Below, one piece after another: positions 1 through 6,105 of a stretch of DNA of 34,299 nucleotides; position 1 is the stretch's first letter; each line of letters starts with the position of its first letter. The position numbers were made by a program, and so were the translations under genes. The DNA comes from a virus. A model generated the notes under the pieces. It made no database searches. It had not been told where the DNA came from and was given only the letters and a program-made list of their open reading frames with translations. The stretch covers positions 1 through 34,299 of the IMG/VR virus record IMGVR_UViG_3300017769_000051; one strand, written 5' to 3'.

Positions 1-2
1 AT

Positions 3-629
3 GAACCAGCTACGGCTGCTCGTTTTGACAATCTCGTTGCATATGATGGCAACGATCCCGTGGGTATTGGAAAGTCATTGGCTGTTTTTTCTGCTTTCGC
101 AGAAGGAGTATCTTTATATAGTGCTTTTGCAGTTCTTTATTCTTTTCAGCTTAGGAATTTACTCAAGGGTATCGGCCAACAAATGAAATGGTCAGTAAGA
201 GATGAATCACTACACAGTAAAATGGGTTGTCAATTATTTAGACATATGTGTTCGCAAATACCAGGATTAAAAGCTGAATGTGAACCTCATATATTTGAAG
301 CAGCCTTAACAATGCACAATGCTGAAATGACCTACATCAGCAAAATATTCGAAATGGGAGATATAGAAGGAATAACTAAATATGATCTTTCACATTTTAT
401 TAAGAAAAGAGTTGGTGATAAGCTTGCGGAGCTTGGATATACCAGTAAAAAATATCAACAAAAAGACGGAATATTACGCGACTTTACATTTTATGACAAA
501 AAAGCAATTGATAAAATGGCTTGGTTTGATCATCTTACCGGGGGCCATACCCATACTGATTTCTTTGCGATTAGGCCAACTGATTATAGCAAAGCTAATG
601 AAGGCGAAGACTTTGAAGATATATGGTAA
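3..629 (+). CDS. nrdB: Class I ribonucleotide reductase beta subunit, 5' truncated by window edge
   Basis: This is the radical-generating small subunit of aerobic ribonucleotide reductase, which with NrdA converts ribonucleotides to deoxyribonucleotides in the cytoplasm. The frame is open from base 3 to the TAA at 627-629 (208 codons visible), so the true start lies outside the window; a GTG at 60 is internal. Family motifs are clear: EGVSLYSAFAVL carries the helix Glu that binds the metal, and SVRDESLH carries the RDExxH pair of metal ligands (equivalent to E238 and H241 of E. coli NrdB, by recalled alignment). The first ligands and the radical Tyr would lie upstream and cannot be checked. 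The C-terminus (DFEDIW) is the tail expected to dock on NrdA. The gene ends in a TAATG overlap with the next gene, which suggests translational coupling. The family call is secure; the subclass is not resolvable from this fragment. Confidence 0.95.
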   Translation, partial: EPATAARFDNLVAYDGNDPVGIGKSLAVFSAFAEGVSLYSAFAVLYSFQLRNLLKGIGQQMKWSVRDESLHSKMGCQLFRHMCSQIPGLKAECEPHIFEAALTMHNAEMTYISKIFEMGDIEGITKYDLSHFIKKRVGDKLAELGYTSKKYQQKDGILRDFTFYDKKAIDKMAWFDHLTGGHTHTDFFAIRPTDYSKANEGEDFEDIW

Positions 630-892
630 TGAATTCAAAAAGAAAATGGAAGTATAGACTTATAAAATTCTTAAGATATACTAATCAATTAACAAGTTAT
701 CAAAAGTTTGCTTCTCGTATTGGATATATGGGAGCAGGGTTTTTAGTAGCTGCTCAATGGACAATAGAACCTAAGCTTTACATAATAGGTTTTATTTGCG
801 TAATGATTCAAACATCAAGTAGAAAACAATGGAACTTAGTAGCTTTAAATCTTAATGGATTAATAGCTTGGACAAAACATTTATTTAATTAA
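629..892 (+). CDS. Small predicted membrane protein between nrdB and nrdA
   Basis: An 87-aa protein of unknown function. The start is taken at the ATG that overlaps the nrdB stop (TAATG, 627-631); an in-frame ATG at 623 would add two residues. The N-terminus is strongly basic (MNSKRKWKYR), followed by hydrophobic stretches at about residues 31-43, 50-61 and 69-80, interrupted by EPK and a SSRKQW loop, which suggests two or three short membrane passes. It has no Cys pair, so it is not a glutaredoxin-type reductant for the reductase. Its place inside the nrd operon, with overlap upstream and one base before nrdA, means it is co-expressed with the reductase. The role is unknown; a membrane anchor or an unrelated passenger gene are both possible. 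Confidence 0.75.
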   Translation: MNSKRKWKYRLIKFLRYTNQLTSYQKFASRIGYMGAGFLVAAQWTIEPKLYIIGFICVMIQTSSRKQWNLVALNLNGLIAWTKHLFN

Positions 893-893
893 T

Positions 894-2591
894 ATGTGGA
901 ATAACAATTGGAAAAAAGGAATTGATTTCCCCGAATGGGGAGATACAGATGTGTATAAAAAAACAATATCAGGAGGTTATTTATTTAATGGTGAATCACC
1001 TAAAGATGCTTATATGCGAGTAGCAAGCAAAGTTGCTAAACGTTTATATAAACCAGAAATGACTGAAACATTTTTTGATTATATATGGAAAGGCTGGTTA
1101 TGTTTAGCTTCACCAGTATTATCAAACACAGGTTTAGACAGAGGTTTACCTATTAGTTGTTTTGGTATTGATGTCGCTGATAGCGTACAAGATATTGGAC
1201 AAAAGAATTTAGAAATGATGCTACTCGCAAAACACGGCGGCGGAGTAGGTATCGGTATAAATATGATTAGACCCGCCGGTGCAAATATAACAGGAAATGG
1301 AACATCAGACGGAGTTGTACCCTTCTGCAAGATTTATGATTCAACAATTCTTGCAACAAACCAAGGATCAGTTAGAAGGGGAGCTGCAAGTGTTAATATC
1401 AACATTGAACACAACGATTTTGAAGAGTGGCTTGAAATACGAGAACCTAAAGGAGACGTTAACAGACAATCACTTAACTTACATCAGTGCGCAGTTGTTG
1501 GTGACAAGTTTATGCGAAGGCTTGAGCAAGGAGATGAAGAAGCAAGGCGCAAATGGAGTAAACTGCTTAGAAAAAGAAAAGCAACTGGAGAGCCGTATAT
1601 CTTGTTTAAAGGAAATACTAACAAAGCAAATCCAAAAGCATACAAAGATAACGCACTAAAAGTGCATATGACTAATATATGTAGTGAAATAGTATTACAT
1701 ACAGATGAGTCGCATAGTTTTGTTTGTTGCTTATCAAGTTTAAATATAGCTAAATACGATGAATGGAAAAATACAAACATTATACATGACAGTATATGGT
1801 TCCTTGACGGCGTTTTGGAAGAATTTATACAACGCGCTAAATATAGAAAAGGTTTTGAAAATGCAGTTAGGTCTGCAGAAAAAGGTCGTGCCTTGGGCTT
1901 GGGTGTTCTTGGTTGGCACACTTATTTACAGGAAAAAAATATCCCATTTGAAGGCTTGCTTGCACAGTTTGAAACTCGTAGAATATTTTCACAAATTAAA
2001 ATTGAAAGTGAAAGGGCAAGTAGAAATCTTGCAGAGATATATGGAGAACCTTTATGGTGTCGCGGAACTGGTTTACGTAATACTCATTTACGTGCTGTTG
2101 CTCCTACTGTTAGCAATAGCAAGCTTAGCGGGAATGTGTCGCCAGGTATTGAGCCGTGGGCTGCAAATGTTTTCACAGAACAATCTGCTAAAGGCACTTT
2201 CATACGTAAAAATCCGACGCTAATAAAAGTATTAAGAAAACATAAGTTAAACAACAGAGATACATGGGATCAAATATTATCAGACGGTGGATCCGTCCAA
2301 AATATTAAAGGTTTAGACAAAAATACCAAAGAAGTATTTAAAACATTTAAAGAAATTAATCAATTAGAATTAGTTAAGCAAGCAGGTTTAAGACAACAAT
2401 ATATAGATCAAAGCGTAAGTTTAAACTTAGCTTTTCCTAATGAAGCAACTCCTAAATGGTTAAATAAAGTACATATGGACGCTTGGAAAAATGGTGTTAA
2501 AACTTTGTATTATATGCGTACGGAATCCGTACTAAGAGGAGATATTGCTGATAAAGCAATGAGTGAAGATTGTATTGCTTGTGATGGTTAG
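894..2591 (+). CDS. nrdA: Class I ribonucleotide reductase alpha subunit without ATP cone
   Basis: The catalytic large subunit, 565 aa. Residues that match the E. coli NrdA active site are visible: C89 in PISCFG (C225), N261-C263-E265 in NICSEI (N437/C439/E441), C278 in CCLSSLN (C462), the radical-transfer pair Y539-Y540 in TLYYMRTES (Y730/Y731), the APTVSNS substrate loop near 403-409, and a C-terminal C560-x-x-C563 tail in place of C754/C759. The protein starts directly at the helical and specificity region; the roughly 90-residue ATP-cone domain of E. coli NrdA is absent, and the total length is about 200 aa shorter. Loss of the cone is expected to remove dATP shut-off (inference). The leader has no Shine-Dalgarno sequence (TTTAATTAAT before ATG). 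The TAG stop overlaps the stop of the convergent peptidase gene. Confidence 0.96.
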   Translation: MWNNNWKKGIDFPEWGDTDVYKKTISGGYLFNGESPKDAYMRVASKVAKRLYKPEMTETFFDYIWKGWLCLASPVLSNTGLDRGLPISCFGIDVADSVQDIGQKNLEMMLLAKHGGGVGIGINMIRPAGANITGNGTSDGVVPFCKIYDSTILATNQGSVRRGAASVNINIEHNDFEEWLEIREPKGDVNRQSLNLHQCAVVGDKFMRRLEQGDEEARRKWSKLLRKRKATGEPYILFKGNTNKANPKAYKDNALKVHMTNICSEIVLHTDESHSFVCCLSSLNIAKYDEWKNTNIIHDSIWFLDGVLEEFIQRAKYRKGFENAVRSAEKGRALGLGVLGWHTYLQEKNIPFEGLLAQFETRRIFSQIKIESERASRNLAEIYGEPLWCRGTGLRNTHLRAVAPTVSNSKLSGNVSPGIEPWAANVFTEQSAKGTFIRKNPTLIKVLRKHKLNNRDTWDQILSDGGSVQNIKGLDKNTKEVFKTFKEINQLELVKQAGLRQQYIDQSVSLNLAFPNEATPKWLNKVHMDAWKNGVKTLYYMRTESVLRGDIADKAMSEDCIACDG

Positions 2592-3052
2592 ATAACTTTA
2601 TATTTAGTTTTATTATTAGAATCTTTATATGCTTTTAAACATCTATTACGATTATCATCTTCATTTACATAAGATACGTGAACCCAATCAGGATTTTTAT
2701 CCGTACCAAATTCCCAAATCATTTGATCATAATTTAAATTTTTTCTAATATAATTAAACATTTCTGCATTAGCGGCGTAAGCGTATGAATCATCAATATC
2801 AATTGCTTGCCCTTTACAATGTTGTGATTTAGAACTTCCTCCGATTGCTTGATTAAGTTCAGGCGAACGATAGAATGAATTGATCTTTATAGGGCCGTTT
2901 ACGTGCTTTCTAAGAGGCTCAAATATTTTTTCTGCAAGTAACTCCATATTTGATAAATGATAGCTATTAGGATCATTTTTTATTCCTAATCTTTTTGCAG
3001 TTATGCTATACACTCCCTCCTTATAATTTATATTTTTACTTATATTTTTCAT
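2588..3052 (-). CDS. M15 family zinc peptidase, probable endolysin
   Basis: A 154-aa single-domain D-Ala-D-Ala carboxypeptidase-like enzyme (VanY / peptidase M15 group) that would cut peptidoglycan cross-links. The zinc-site signature SxHxxGxAxD is intact: S76, H78, G81, A83, D85 in SQHCKGQAIDID, with the second His at H125 in DWVHVSY. The motif NSFYRSPELN (58-67) is the usual strand before the site. There is no signal peptide, so it should need a holin or pore to reach the wall; the one-TM protein at 3468-3788 is the candidate partner. It is the last gene of the leftward structural unit, with 4 bases between it and the thioredoxin-like gene. Its TAA stop shares bases with the nrdA TAG. It could instead be a virion-borne wall hydrolase, but the position among envelope genes favours lysis. 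Confidence 0.88.
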   Translation of the reverse strand: MKNISKNINYKEGVYSITAKRLGIKNDPNSYHLSNMELLAEKIFEPLRKHVNGPIKINSFYRSPELNQAIGGSSKSQHCKGQAIDIDDSYAYAANAEMFNYIRKNLNYDQMIWEFGTDKNPDWVHVSYVNEDDNRNRCLKAYKDSNNKTKYKVI

Positions 3053-3056
3053 TTAA

Positions 3057-3467
3057 TTAAAATGCTGACGCTGTATTTATTTCATTTATAGCTTCTTGTA
3101 TTTCTTCTATATCTGTTGGTAATAATAAATCTAACCCAGCTTTAAAAGATTCTTCTACACTGCCGTTTTTAAATATTAAAATAGTTGGTGCCATTCTAAC
3201 TCTATATTCTTTTTTTATATTTGGCGCTTTAGCAATATCAATTCTATAATATGTTGCGTCTTTTATCATTTCCCATTCAGCAAGACAATTTGCTTCATTA
3301 AACTTTGCCCAAAATTCTACTACTATAGTATCTGTATTGTCATCGCCAAAAGCACTAGAACTAGTAATTGCTTTTTCAAAATTAGAATCATCAAGCCAAT
3401 ATTTGTCTGGTACATCTGATTGTGCAATTGATAATAATGGTATTAAAATTAAAATAATATATTTCAT
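3057..3467 (-). CDS. Exported thioredoxin-fold protein lacking the CXXC motif
   Basis: A 136-aa protein with an N-terminal signal sequence (about residues 1-16, hydrophobic ILILIPLLSIAQ) followed by a thioredoxin-like domain. The fold is recognised by VVEFWAKF (49-56, where thioredoxin has FWA then the active site), YYRIDIAKAPNIKKEYRV (matching the helix 2/strand 3 region) and the cis-proline turn MAPTILIFKNG (P94). In place of WCGPC the sequence reads FNEANC: only one Cys (C61) remains, at or near the resolving position. It is therefore unlikely to be a normal dithiol reductant, and because it is exported it should not serve the cytoplasmic NrdAB. The ATG directly abuts the stop of the TM protein upstream (TAAATG). 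A structural, chaperone or inhibitor role in the periplasm is possible but unproven. Confidence 0.75.
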   Translation of the reverse strand: MKYIILILIPLLSIAQSDVPDKYWLDDSNFEKAITSSSAFGDDNTDTIVVEFWAKFNEANCLAEWEMIKDATYYRIDIAKAPNIKKEYRVRMAPTILIFKNGSVEESFKAGLDLLLPTDIEEIQEAINEINTASAF

Positions 3468-3788
3468 TTATCTGTTTTTTTGAATCTCGTAAAGTCTTTC
3501 ATCAATTTTATCTAATTGATCTTTTATATCTTCTACATCTTCTTGTGTATCCATAATAGTTTGACGAATTAATTCATCTTTTAAATCATATTCAACTCGG
3601 TCTATAACGGGCTTTGGTAATTCTTTTGCTTCTGCAATATCTTGTTTTAATGTAAACCACATACCCGCTAAGGTAACAATACCAGCAACAATCATACCAA
3701 TTGTTTTTAAAGATATTTTTACATCTGCTTTTCCATCTCCGTCGATGTCTAGCCCCATTGAAGTGTTTTCGTCTAATTGTTTTGCCAT
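3468..3788 (-). CDS. Single-TM coiled-coil membrane protein, holin or spanin candidate
   Basis: A 106-aa protein. It begins with a soluble segment that holds a calcium-loop-like DxDGDGxAD motif (residues 14-22, DIDGDGKAD), continues with one transmembrane helix (about 28-47, IGMIVAGIVTLAGMWFTL), and ends with a charged helix (66-104) rich in alternating D/E/K and I/L, a likely coiled coil. There is no cleavable signal. This layout fits small phage membrane proteins of the lysis cassette, either a holin-type protein or an inner-membrane spanin-like subunit, and the gene sits two genes before the M15 peptidase. The family is not recognised with certainty, so the lysis role is inference from topology and position. 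The gene is 6 bases downstream of the outer-membrane protein gene. Confidence 0.72.
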   Translation of the reverse strand: MAKQLDENTSMGLDIDGDGKADVKISLKTIGMIVAGIVTLAGMWFTLKQDIAEAKELPKPVIDRVEYDLKDELIRQTIMDTQEDVEDIKDQLDKIDERLYEIQKNR

Positions 3789-3794
3789 TTTATT

Positions 3795-5012
3795 TTATCT
3801 AAATGTGTAGTTAATTCCAAAATTTGAGTTAAATAGCTCTGAGTCCCAAAATTTAGTATATTCACCTTCAATAAATATACCTATTGATTTGCCAACTTTC
3901 CAGCCAAATATTAAACCTGCTTGATAATCTGTCCACTGTTCCCCATCTAATAAATTATTATGTCCTCCTTTTCCCCAGCTGTTTCTATGAAGATAACTGA
4001 AATCTTCATTACCTTGTATATAATGGTGATAAGGTAATATTACATTACCGTAAGCATGTAACCAAAAATTACTTTTATAATGATAAAAATCAAATCCAGC
4101 TATAGGCGCTATTTCTGCAAACGCATCTAAAACATCCCAAGCTTCATTATTAAATCTATTCATTAAAGAACCAAATATACGATCTCTAAAATCTCTATCT
4201 CCGTAAGCAACTATATCTCCATCAGGATTCCTCCATATCCAATCATAAAATTCTTCACCAGTATCTACATTAGTATATCTAGTAAATTCATCACTAAAAT
4301 CATAATAATAACCAAGTGAATACCAAGGGTTTACTGGGTACTCTATAACATTACCGTCGGGATCTAATATAGGATTATTATCTTGATCTGTTAATATTTC
4401 AATTTCATTTAACCAAATTTCAATTGGATTATATCCGTATGCTTTTTGATGGGTACGGTATATAGCGCCGGCAGATATACTAAACTTTTTACCTATTGGC
4501 AATCTAGCTCTTATTTCCCCTGACATATATTCAAAACCAACTTTTCCTTGCTCTCTATCCTCAAATTTAGCTATATGATATTTACCTGTATGTCTAACAA
4601 ATAATCTTTTATTAGTAAATTCATCTCCATTTACTCTTTGCTTTTCCCAATGTAATAAATATTCTAATCCTTTAACAGCAGAAGTAGGTGCTGATAACCC
4701 TGTATTATTTTCTGTACCATTATAAAAATTAGGTTTGCTTTCATATCCAAAACGCGCTAATTTACGTATACCTACGCCATATCTATAATCATATGGATGA
4801 TAAACTGTTTCATCTATAACGTCTGGTATTGCGTATAAGTCGTCTGGATTTGTTCTTATAAAATAATCTGGCTGTTCTAATTTAGCATTACCTATATTAC
4901 CAGCTACGTATACAGTCCCATACTTTAAAAAATCTTCGTATAAATCTTTAAAAAGCTGTGATTGTAAATTAAATGATATTAATAATATTAGTATAGTTAA
5001 AATTTGTTTCAT
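3795..5012 (-). CDS. Secreted outer-membrane beta-barrel-like protein
   Basis: A 405-aa protein with a clear signal peptide (MKQILTILILLISFNLQSQ) of the style common in Flavobacteriia. The mature part is rich in Tyr, Trp, Phe and Asp and has many alternating polar/hydrophobic strands joined by acidic turns (for example QDNNPILDPDGN near 211-222). The C-terminal stretch has amphipathic strands (AGLIFGWKVG, IGIFIEGEY, FGINYTF) and ends in an aromatic residue before a final Arg, as in outer-membrane barrel proteins. It is therefore likely delivered to the host outer membrane. Its ATG overlaps the stop of the preceding small basic gene (ATGA), so the two are probably coupled. Blocking superinfection, altering the outer membrane for lysis, or acting as a virion component are all possible; no specific family is recognised. 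Confidence 0.7.
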   Translation of the reverse strand: MKQILTILILLISFNLQSQLFKDLYEDFLKYGTVYVAGNIGNAKLEQPDYFIRTNPDDLYAIPDVIDETVYHPYDYRYGVGIRKLARFGYESKPNFYNGTENNTGLSAPTSAVKGLEYLLHWEKQRVNGDEFTNKRLFVRHTGKYHIAKFEDREQGKVGFEYMSGEIRARLPIGKKFSISAGAIYRTHQKAYGYNPIEIWLNEIEILTDQDNNPILDPDGNVIEYPVNPWYSLGYYYDFSDEFTRYTNVDTGEEFYDWIWRNPDGDIVAYGDRDFRDRIFGSLMNRFNNEAWDVLDAFAEIAPIAGFDFYHYKSNFWLHAYGNVILPYHHYIQGNEDFSYLHRNSWGKGGHNNLLDGEQWTDYQAGLIFGWKVGKSIGIFIEGEYTKFWDSELFNSNFGINYTFR

Positions 5013-5287
5013 TTTTTATTTCTTTTAACGTTTTTTACTCTTCTTGGTTTTCCGGCCGGTTGCCCTAATCTTTTTTTCTCGGCTATTTTAGCTCTTTTTT
5101 CTGAAGCTGACATTTCGCCGGATGTTTTAACAGTTTTAGATGATATTCTTTTGCTTGGCCTACAATACGGAGTTCCTCTGCTTTCGCCTTTACGTCTACC
5201 GCAAGGTTTGCCAGTTCTTACATCAATCCATTTTTCTTTAAACCAACGCCTAAGATTTGCACCTTTTTTAGTTTTTCTTACTGCCAT
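5009..5287 (-). CDS. Small Lys/Arg-rich protein with CGR and YCRPSKR motifs
   Basis: A 92-aa very basic protein. Visible elements are RRWFKEKWIDVRTGKPCGR (about 13-31), a second Cys in TPYCRPSKRISSKT, and a Lys/Arg-rich C-terminus (KNVKRNKK). I recall very similar short proteins in marine phages and in algal giant viruses, where they are annotated only as domains of unknown function (possibly DUF5872; not verified). The charge suggests nucleic-acid or acidic-protein binding. It is the last of five small basic genes that overlap head to tail, and its stop overlaps the start of the outer-membrane protein gene. The opposite strand has a hydrophobic open frame that is simply the antisense of Lys codons. 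Confidence 0.8.
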   Translation of the reverse strand: MAVRKTKKGANLRRWFKEKWIDVRTGKPCGRRKGESRGTPYCRPSKRISSKTVKTSGEMSASEKRAKIAEKKRLGQPAGKPRRVKNVKRNKK

Positions 5288-5516
5288 TTAATAATTTTTT
5301 TACTTTATTTCTAGTACATACCATTTTTTTAGCATAACTAGGGTTCTTTTTTCTATTAAAAACATATTGTTGATTTAAACTACCAACTATTTTACGCATA
5401 TCACCTTTTCTAGATTTAATCATCCATTTAGCCAACGCTCCACAAGATAAACTTTTAAATTTACCTTTTGCATCAGGTGCATCAGAGTCTTTAAATGTAG
5501 GTCTATTTTTTGCCAT
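5268..5516 (-). CDS. Small Lys-rich protein, two conserved Cys, paralog-like to next gene
   Basis: An 82-aa basic protein of unknown function. It contains SCGALAKWMIKSRKGDMRKI followed, about 40 residues after the first Cys, by VCTRNKVKKLL. The pattern Cys - KS.K - RKI - Q - KK - Cys - NKVKK also occurs in the upstream neighbour (5503-5784), so the two look like diverged duplicates. It overlaps the next gene (5009-5287) by 20 bases and its start lies 14 bases inside the end of the gene upstream, so the whole cluster is translated as a tight block. No enzymatic motif is seen. A virion DNA-associated or capsid-decorating role would fit the charge but is inference. Confidence 0.78.
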   Translation of the reverse strand: MAKNRPTFKDSDAPDAKGKFKSLSCGALAKWMIKSRKGDMRKIVGSLNQQYVFNRKKNPSYAKKMVCTRNKVKKLLNGSKKN

Positions 5517-5784
5517 GCTTTTTTCTAACTTTATTTTTACAAGCTGTAGCTATTTTTGACTGCCTAGGCTTTTTGCCATATCTAGCTCTTTGCTCCATTA
5601 CGGTTAATATTTGTATTTTTCTAGCAAAAGATTTACTGGATTTCATAACTTTACGGCATGTAGTGTTAGCATCTGCTACACTAGCATATTTAATACTAAC
5701 TGTATCTTTTGGGTTTTCGTCTGTATATAAACGTCTACTGCTGCCTTTAGGTTTTTTACCCGTGCCTTTTACTGGATCTGCCAT
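5503..5784 (-). CDS. Small Lys/Arg-rich protein with two Cys
   Basis: A 93-aa basic protein. The N-terminal third is a flexible Gly/Lys/Ser segment (MADPVKGTGKKPKGSSRRLY), followed by VADANTTCRKVMKSSKSFA and a C-terminal ATACKNKVRKKHGKK. The two Cys are about 39 residues apart, close to the spacing in the gene at 5268-5516, with shared RKI and NKVRK elements. The start codon overlaps the stop of the upstream gene as TAATG (5782-5786). Function is unknown. The high positive charge and short length are shared with all five genes of this block. Confidence 0.78.
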   Translation of the reverse strand: MADPVKGTGKKPKGSSRRLYTDENPKDTVSIKYASVADANTTCRKVMKSSKSFARKIQILTVMEQRARYGKKPRQSKIATACKNKVRKKHGKK

Positions 5785-5966
5785 TATTTTAATAAGCCTG
5801 CTTGTTTATAAGCTTTTGTTAATGATCTTTTAGGTAATTCATTTATATGAAATAAATTAACACTTTTTTTAGTATGTGTTTTTCCGCTCATAAGTTGCTT
5901 ACCTGTTTTATGTGTAGCACCCTTAAATATAGTGCCATCTTTTTTAAAGTGTGATACTCCCTTCAT
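5784..5966 (-). CDS. Tiny basic protein, 60 aa
   Basis: A 60-aa basic protein of unknown function, with repeated HK/THK elements (SHFKKDGTIFKG, ATHKTGKQLMSG, KTHTKKS) and a hydrophobic-basic C-terminus (KAYKQAGLLK). Unlike its neighbours it has no Cys. It is joined to both neighbours by TAATG stop-start overlaps (5964-5968 and 5782-5786), which strongly supports it as a translated gene despite its size. No known domain recognised. Confidence 0.72.
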   Translation of the reverse strand: MKGVSHFKKDGTIFKGATHKTGKQLMSGKTHTKKSVNLFHINELPKRSLTKAYKQAGLLK

Positions 5967-6103
5967 TATTTTTTCTTTTTAGATTTATTGCCATAATTTG
6001 CTGCGCCAACTTTTCTGCATTTAGCGATTGCCCCACTAGCATAAGCTGAAGGAAATACTCTATAACGAGCTTTTACTTTATAATAACATGCGTCTTTTGC
6101 CAT
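5966..6103 (-). CDS. Tiny basic protein, 45 aa, with PSAYAS and KCRKVG motifs
   Basis: A 45-aa gene found by reading the gap between the 60-aa gene and the giant virion protein. It runs from the ATG at 6103-6101 to the TAA at 5968-5966. It contains KDACYYKVKARYRVFPSAYAS and AIAKCRKVGAANYG, then ends in KSKKKK. The PSAYAS...KCRKVG pattern is one I recall from many short proteins of marine phages and some algal viruses, with no known function. The stop overlaps the next start as TAATG, and the start lies 2 bases after the giant gene's stop, so it fits the operon exactly. It would be missed by gene finders with a 60-codon cutoff. Confidence 0.8.
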   Translation of the reverse strand: MAKDACYYKVKARYRVFPSAYASGAIAKCRKVGAANYGNKSKKKK

Positions 6104-6105
6104 AA

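Noticed and set aside
1-186. Open frame with hydrophobic residues at the left edge
   Set aside because: It overlaps nrdB in another frame, and nrdB is secure by its RDExxH motif.
3057-3467. Thioredoxin as electron donor for the phage NrdAB
   Set aside because: The protein has a signal peptide and only one Cys at the active-site loop, so it should be neither cytoplasmic nor redox-active in the usual way.
5004-5833. Hydrophobic open frames on the + strand that look like membrane proteins
   Set aside because: They are antisense to Lys-rich genes; Lys codons read backwards give Phe/Leu, which mimics transmembrane segments.
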